The notes beneath the pieces were generated by a model. The model was not told the origin of the DNA and searched no databases. It saw only the letters and a list, made by a program, of their open reading frames with translations. A program made the translations under genes and the position numbers. From a bacterium (GTDB taxonomy: Bacteria; Krumholzibacteriota; Krumholzibacteriia; LZORAL124-64-63), in NCBI GenBank assembly GCA_018652925.1, contig JABIBH010000406.1, forward strand, positions 1 to 6,061: a DNA stretch of 6,061 nucleotides. Direction: 5' to 3'. Position 1 is the first letter of the stretch, and the number at the start of each line of letters is the position of its first letter. Of this stretch, positions 5,249-6,061 are shown one piece after another.

Positions 5249-6061
5249 AGCTAAATATAGAATTGTCGCGCAAGATAAAACAAAGGGTGCGATGCGCTCT
5301 ATTTCAAAAGGACTTGGCGGGGTTGCAACTGCAATGGTTGCAACTTTTGGCGCAAGGGCAATTGCGAGTTTAATCGGCAATACGGCAAAAGAAATGGACG
5401 AGCTTGCTAAAACGTCTCGTCGTCTCGGAATGTCCGCAAAAGATCTAGACGCATGGGGCTATGTAGCAGAACTAAATGGCGCATCCGTTGACACGATGAC
5501 TAAGTCAATTAAAAAGCTATCAACATCAATGTATGATGCGGGTAACGGCTTAAAAACTTATACAGATATATTTGAAGATTTAGGCGTTGAGTACGCAAAT
5601 GCCGATGGCAGTCTGCGTGGCACTAACGAAGTGCTGTTTGATACTGCCGATGCCTTAAATCAAATGGAAAATCAGGCTCAAAAAACTGCAATCCAAGTTA
5701 AGCTATTTGGTCGCACGGGTCTTGATATGGCTTTGATTTTAGGGCAAGGCTCTGACGAATTAAAAAAGCAATTAAAAGAGGGCTACGCATCCGGCATAAT
5801 GTTTTCATCGGTTGCCGGACATGGCGAAGAATTTGTTGACGCACAGTTGCGAATGAATCGTGCGATTATGAATACAAAGACAGCGATTGCGATGTATGCG
5901 ATTCCGGCATTGTCTGACTTGGGTAACAAGATGTCCGAGTGGCTGATTTCAAAAGTGACGGGAACGACGAAAGTATACAGAGAAGAGCTGGCAAAGCTAA
6001 TGGCTCTACCAACAGAGATGGCAATTGCTGAAGCGGAGACGAAAAAACAAGAATTACAAAC
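5232..6061 (+). CDS. Tail tape measure protein, N-terminal part (3' end missing)
   Basis: The frame is open from 5232 to the window end, 276 codons plus two bases, and is the start of the large protein that sets tail length and fills the tube lumen (lambda gpH role). Residues about 28-50 are a Gly/Ala-rich hydrophobic stretch (GLGGVATAMVATFGARAIAS), then comes a family-typical helical region: DELAKTSRRLGMSAKDLDAW around 56-75, a GASVDTMTKSIKKLSTSM segment, DIFEDLGVEYANADGSLRG around 112-130, and QVKLFGRTGLDMALIL around 155-170. These match the conserved N-terminal domain of many siphovirus tape measure proteins. A second hydrophobic patch lies near 214-230. The ATG at 5232 is preferred to one at 5223 because AAGGA at 5218-5222 lies 9 bases before the former but directly abuts the latter. 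It overlaps the G-T extension by 17 bases in a different frame. Confidence 0.9.
   Translation, partial: MGQRAEAKYRIVAQDKTKGAMRSISKGLGGVATAMVATFGARAIASLIGNTAKEMDELAKTSRRLGMSAKDLDAWGYVAELNGASVDTMTKSIKKLSTSMYDAGNGLKTYTDIFEDLGVEYANADGSLRGTNEVLFDTADALNQMENQAQKTAIQVKLFGRTGLDMALILGQGSDELKKQLKEGYASGIMFSSVAGHGEEFVDAQLRMNRAIMNTKTAIAMYAIPALSDLGNKMSEWLISKVTGTTKVYREELAKLMALPTEMAIAEAETKKQELQ

Noticed and set aside
5031..5380. Minus-strand open frames over the G-T and tape measure start
   Set aside because: They are antisense to the frameshift region and the conserved tape measure N-terminus, and no promoter or binding site is seen.
1..6061. CRISPR array, tRNA, insertion sequence or defence system
   Set aside because: No regularly spaced repeats, no cloverleaf-like segment, no transposase or defence-like protein; every gene fits head or tail assembly.

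Overview
The window is a stretch of head and tail morphogenesis genes from a tailed double-stranded DNA bacteriophage (or prophage) with lambda-like, siphovirus-type gene order. All genes are on the + strand and tightly packed, with stop/start overlaps and AAGGAG-type ribosome binding sites, so the host is a bacterium. Base composition looks moderately AT-leaning by eye. Nothing here (no integrase, repressor, lysis or host gene) identifies the host or shows whether the phage is temperate.

Layout: (1) 1-1044, C-terminal part of a lambda-family portal protein, cut by the window start. (2) 1037-2866, one reading frame joining an HK97-type prohead protease (S78-like), a Lys/Pro-rich linker, a scaffolding (delta-like) segment and an HK97-fold major capsid protein. 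A strong internal ribosome binding site and ATG (1655) would also make the capsid precursor alone. (3) 2867-2923, a short untranslated gap with a C(UUCG)G hairpin. (4) 2924-3112, a small Lys-tailed protein in the position of lambda FI. (5) 3112-3402, an FII-like head-tail joining protein. (6) 3404-3910, a gpZ-like minor tail protein. (7) 3907-4347, a gpU-like tail terminator. (8) 4363-4743, the major tail tube protein (gpV role). (9) 4743-5099, a gpG-like tail assembly chaperone, extended by -1 programmed frameshifting to 5248 (G-T fusion). (10) 5232-6061, the N-terminal part of the tape measure protein (gpH role), cut by the window end.

The genes cover two assembly lines: portal, protease, scaffold and capsid build the prohead; the FII-like protein, Z and U form the head-tail interface; the tube protein polymerises around the tape measure with the help of the G and G-T chaperones. 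The two most notable features are translational: the nested start that separates free capsid precursor from protease-capsid fusion, and a well-formed frameshift signal (A AAA AAC, 7-nt spacer, 10-bp perfect stem) in the G-T pair. I see no sign of a wholly new system; the module is a recognisable phage assembly cassette with interesting expression-control details. There is no gene-free stretch longer than 300 bases.
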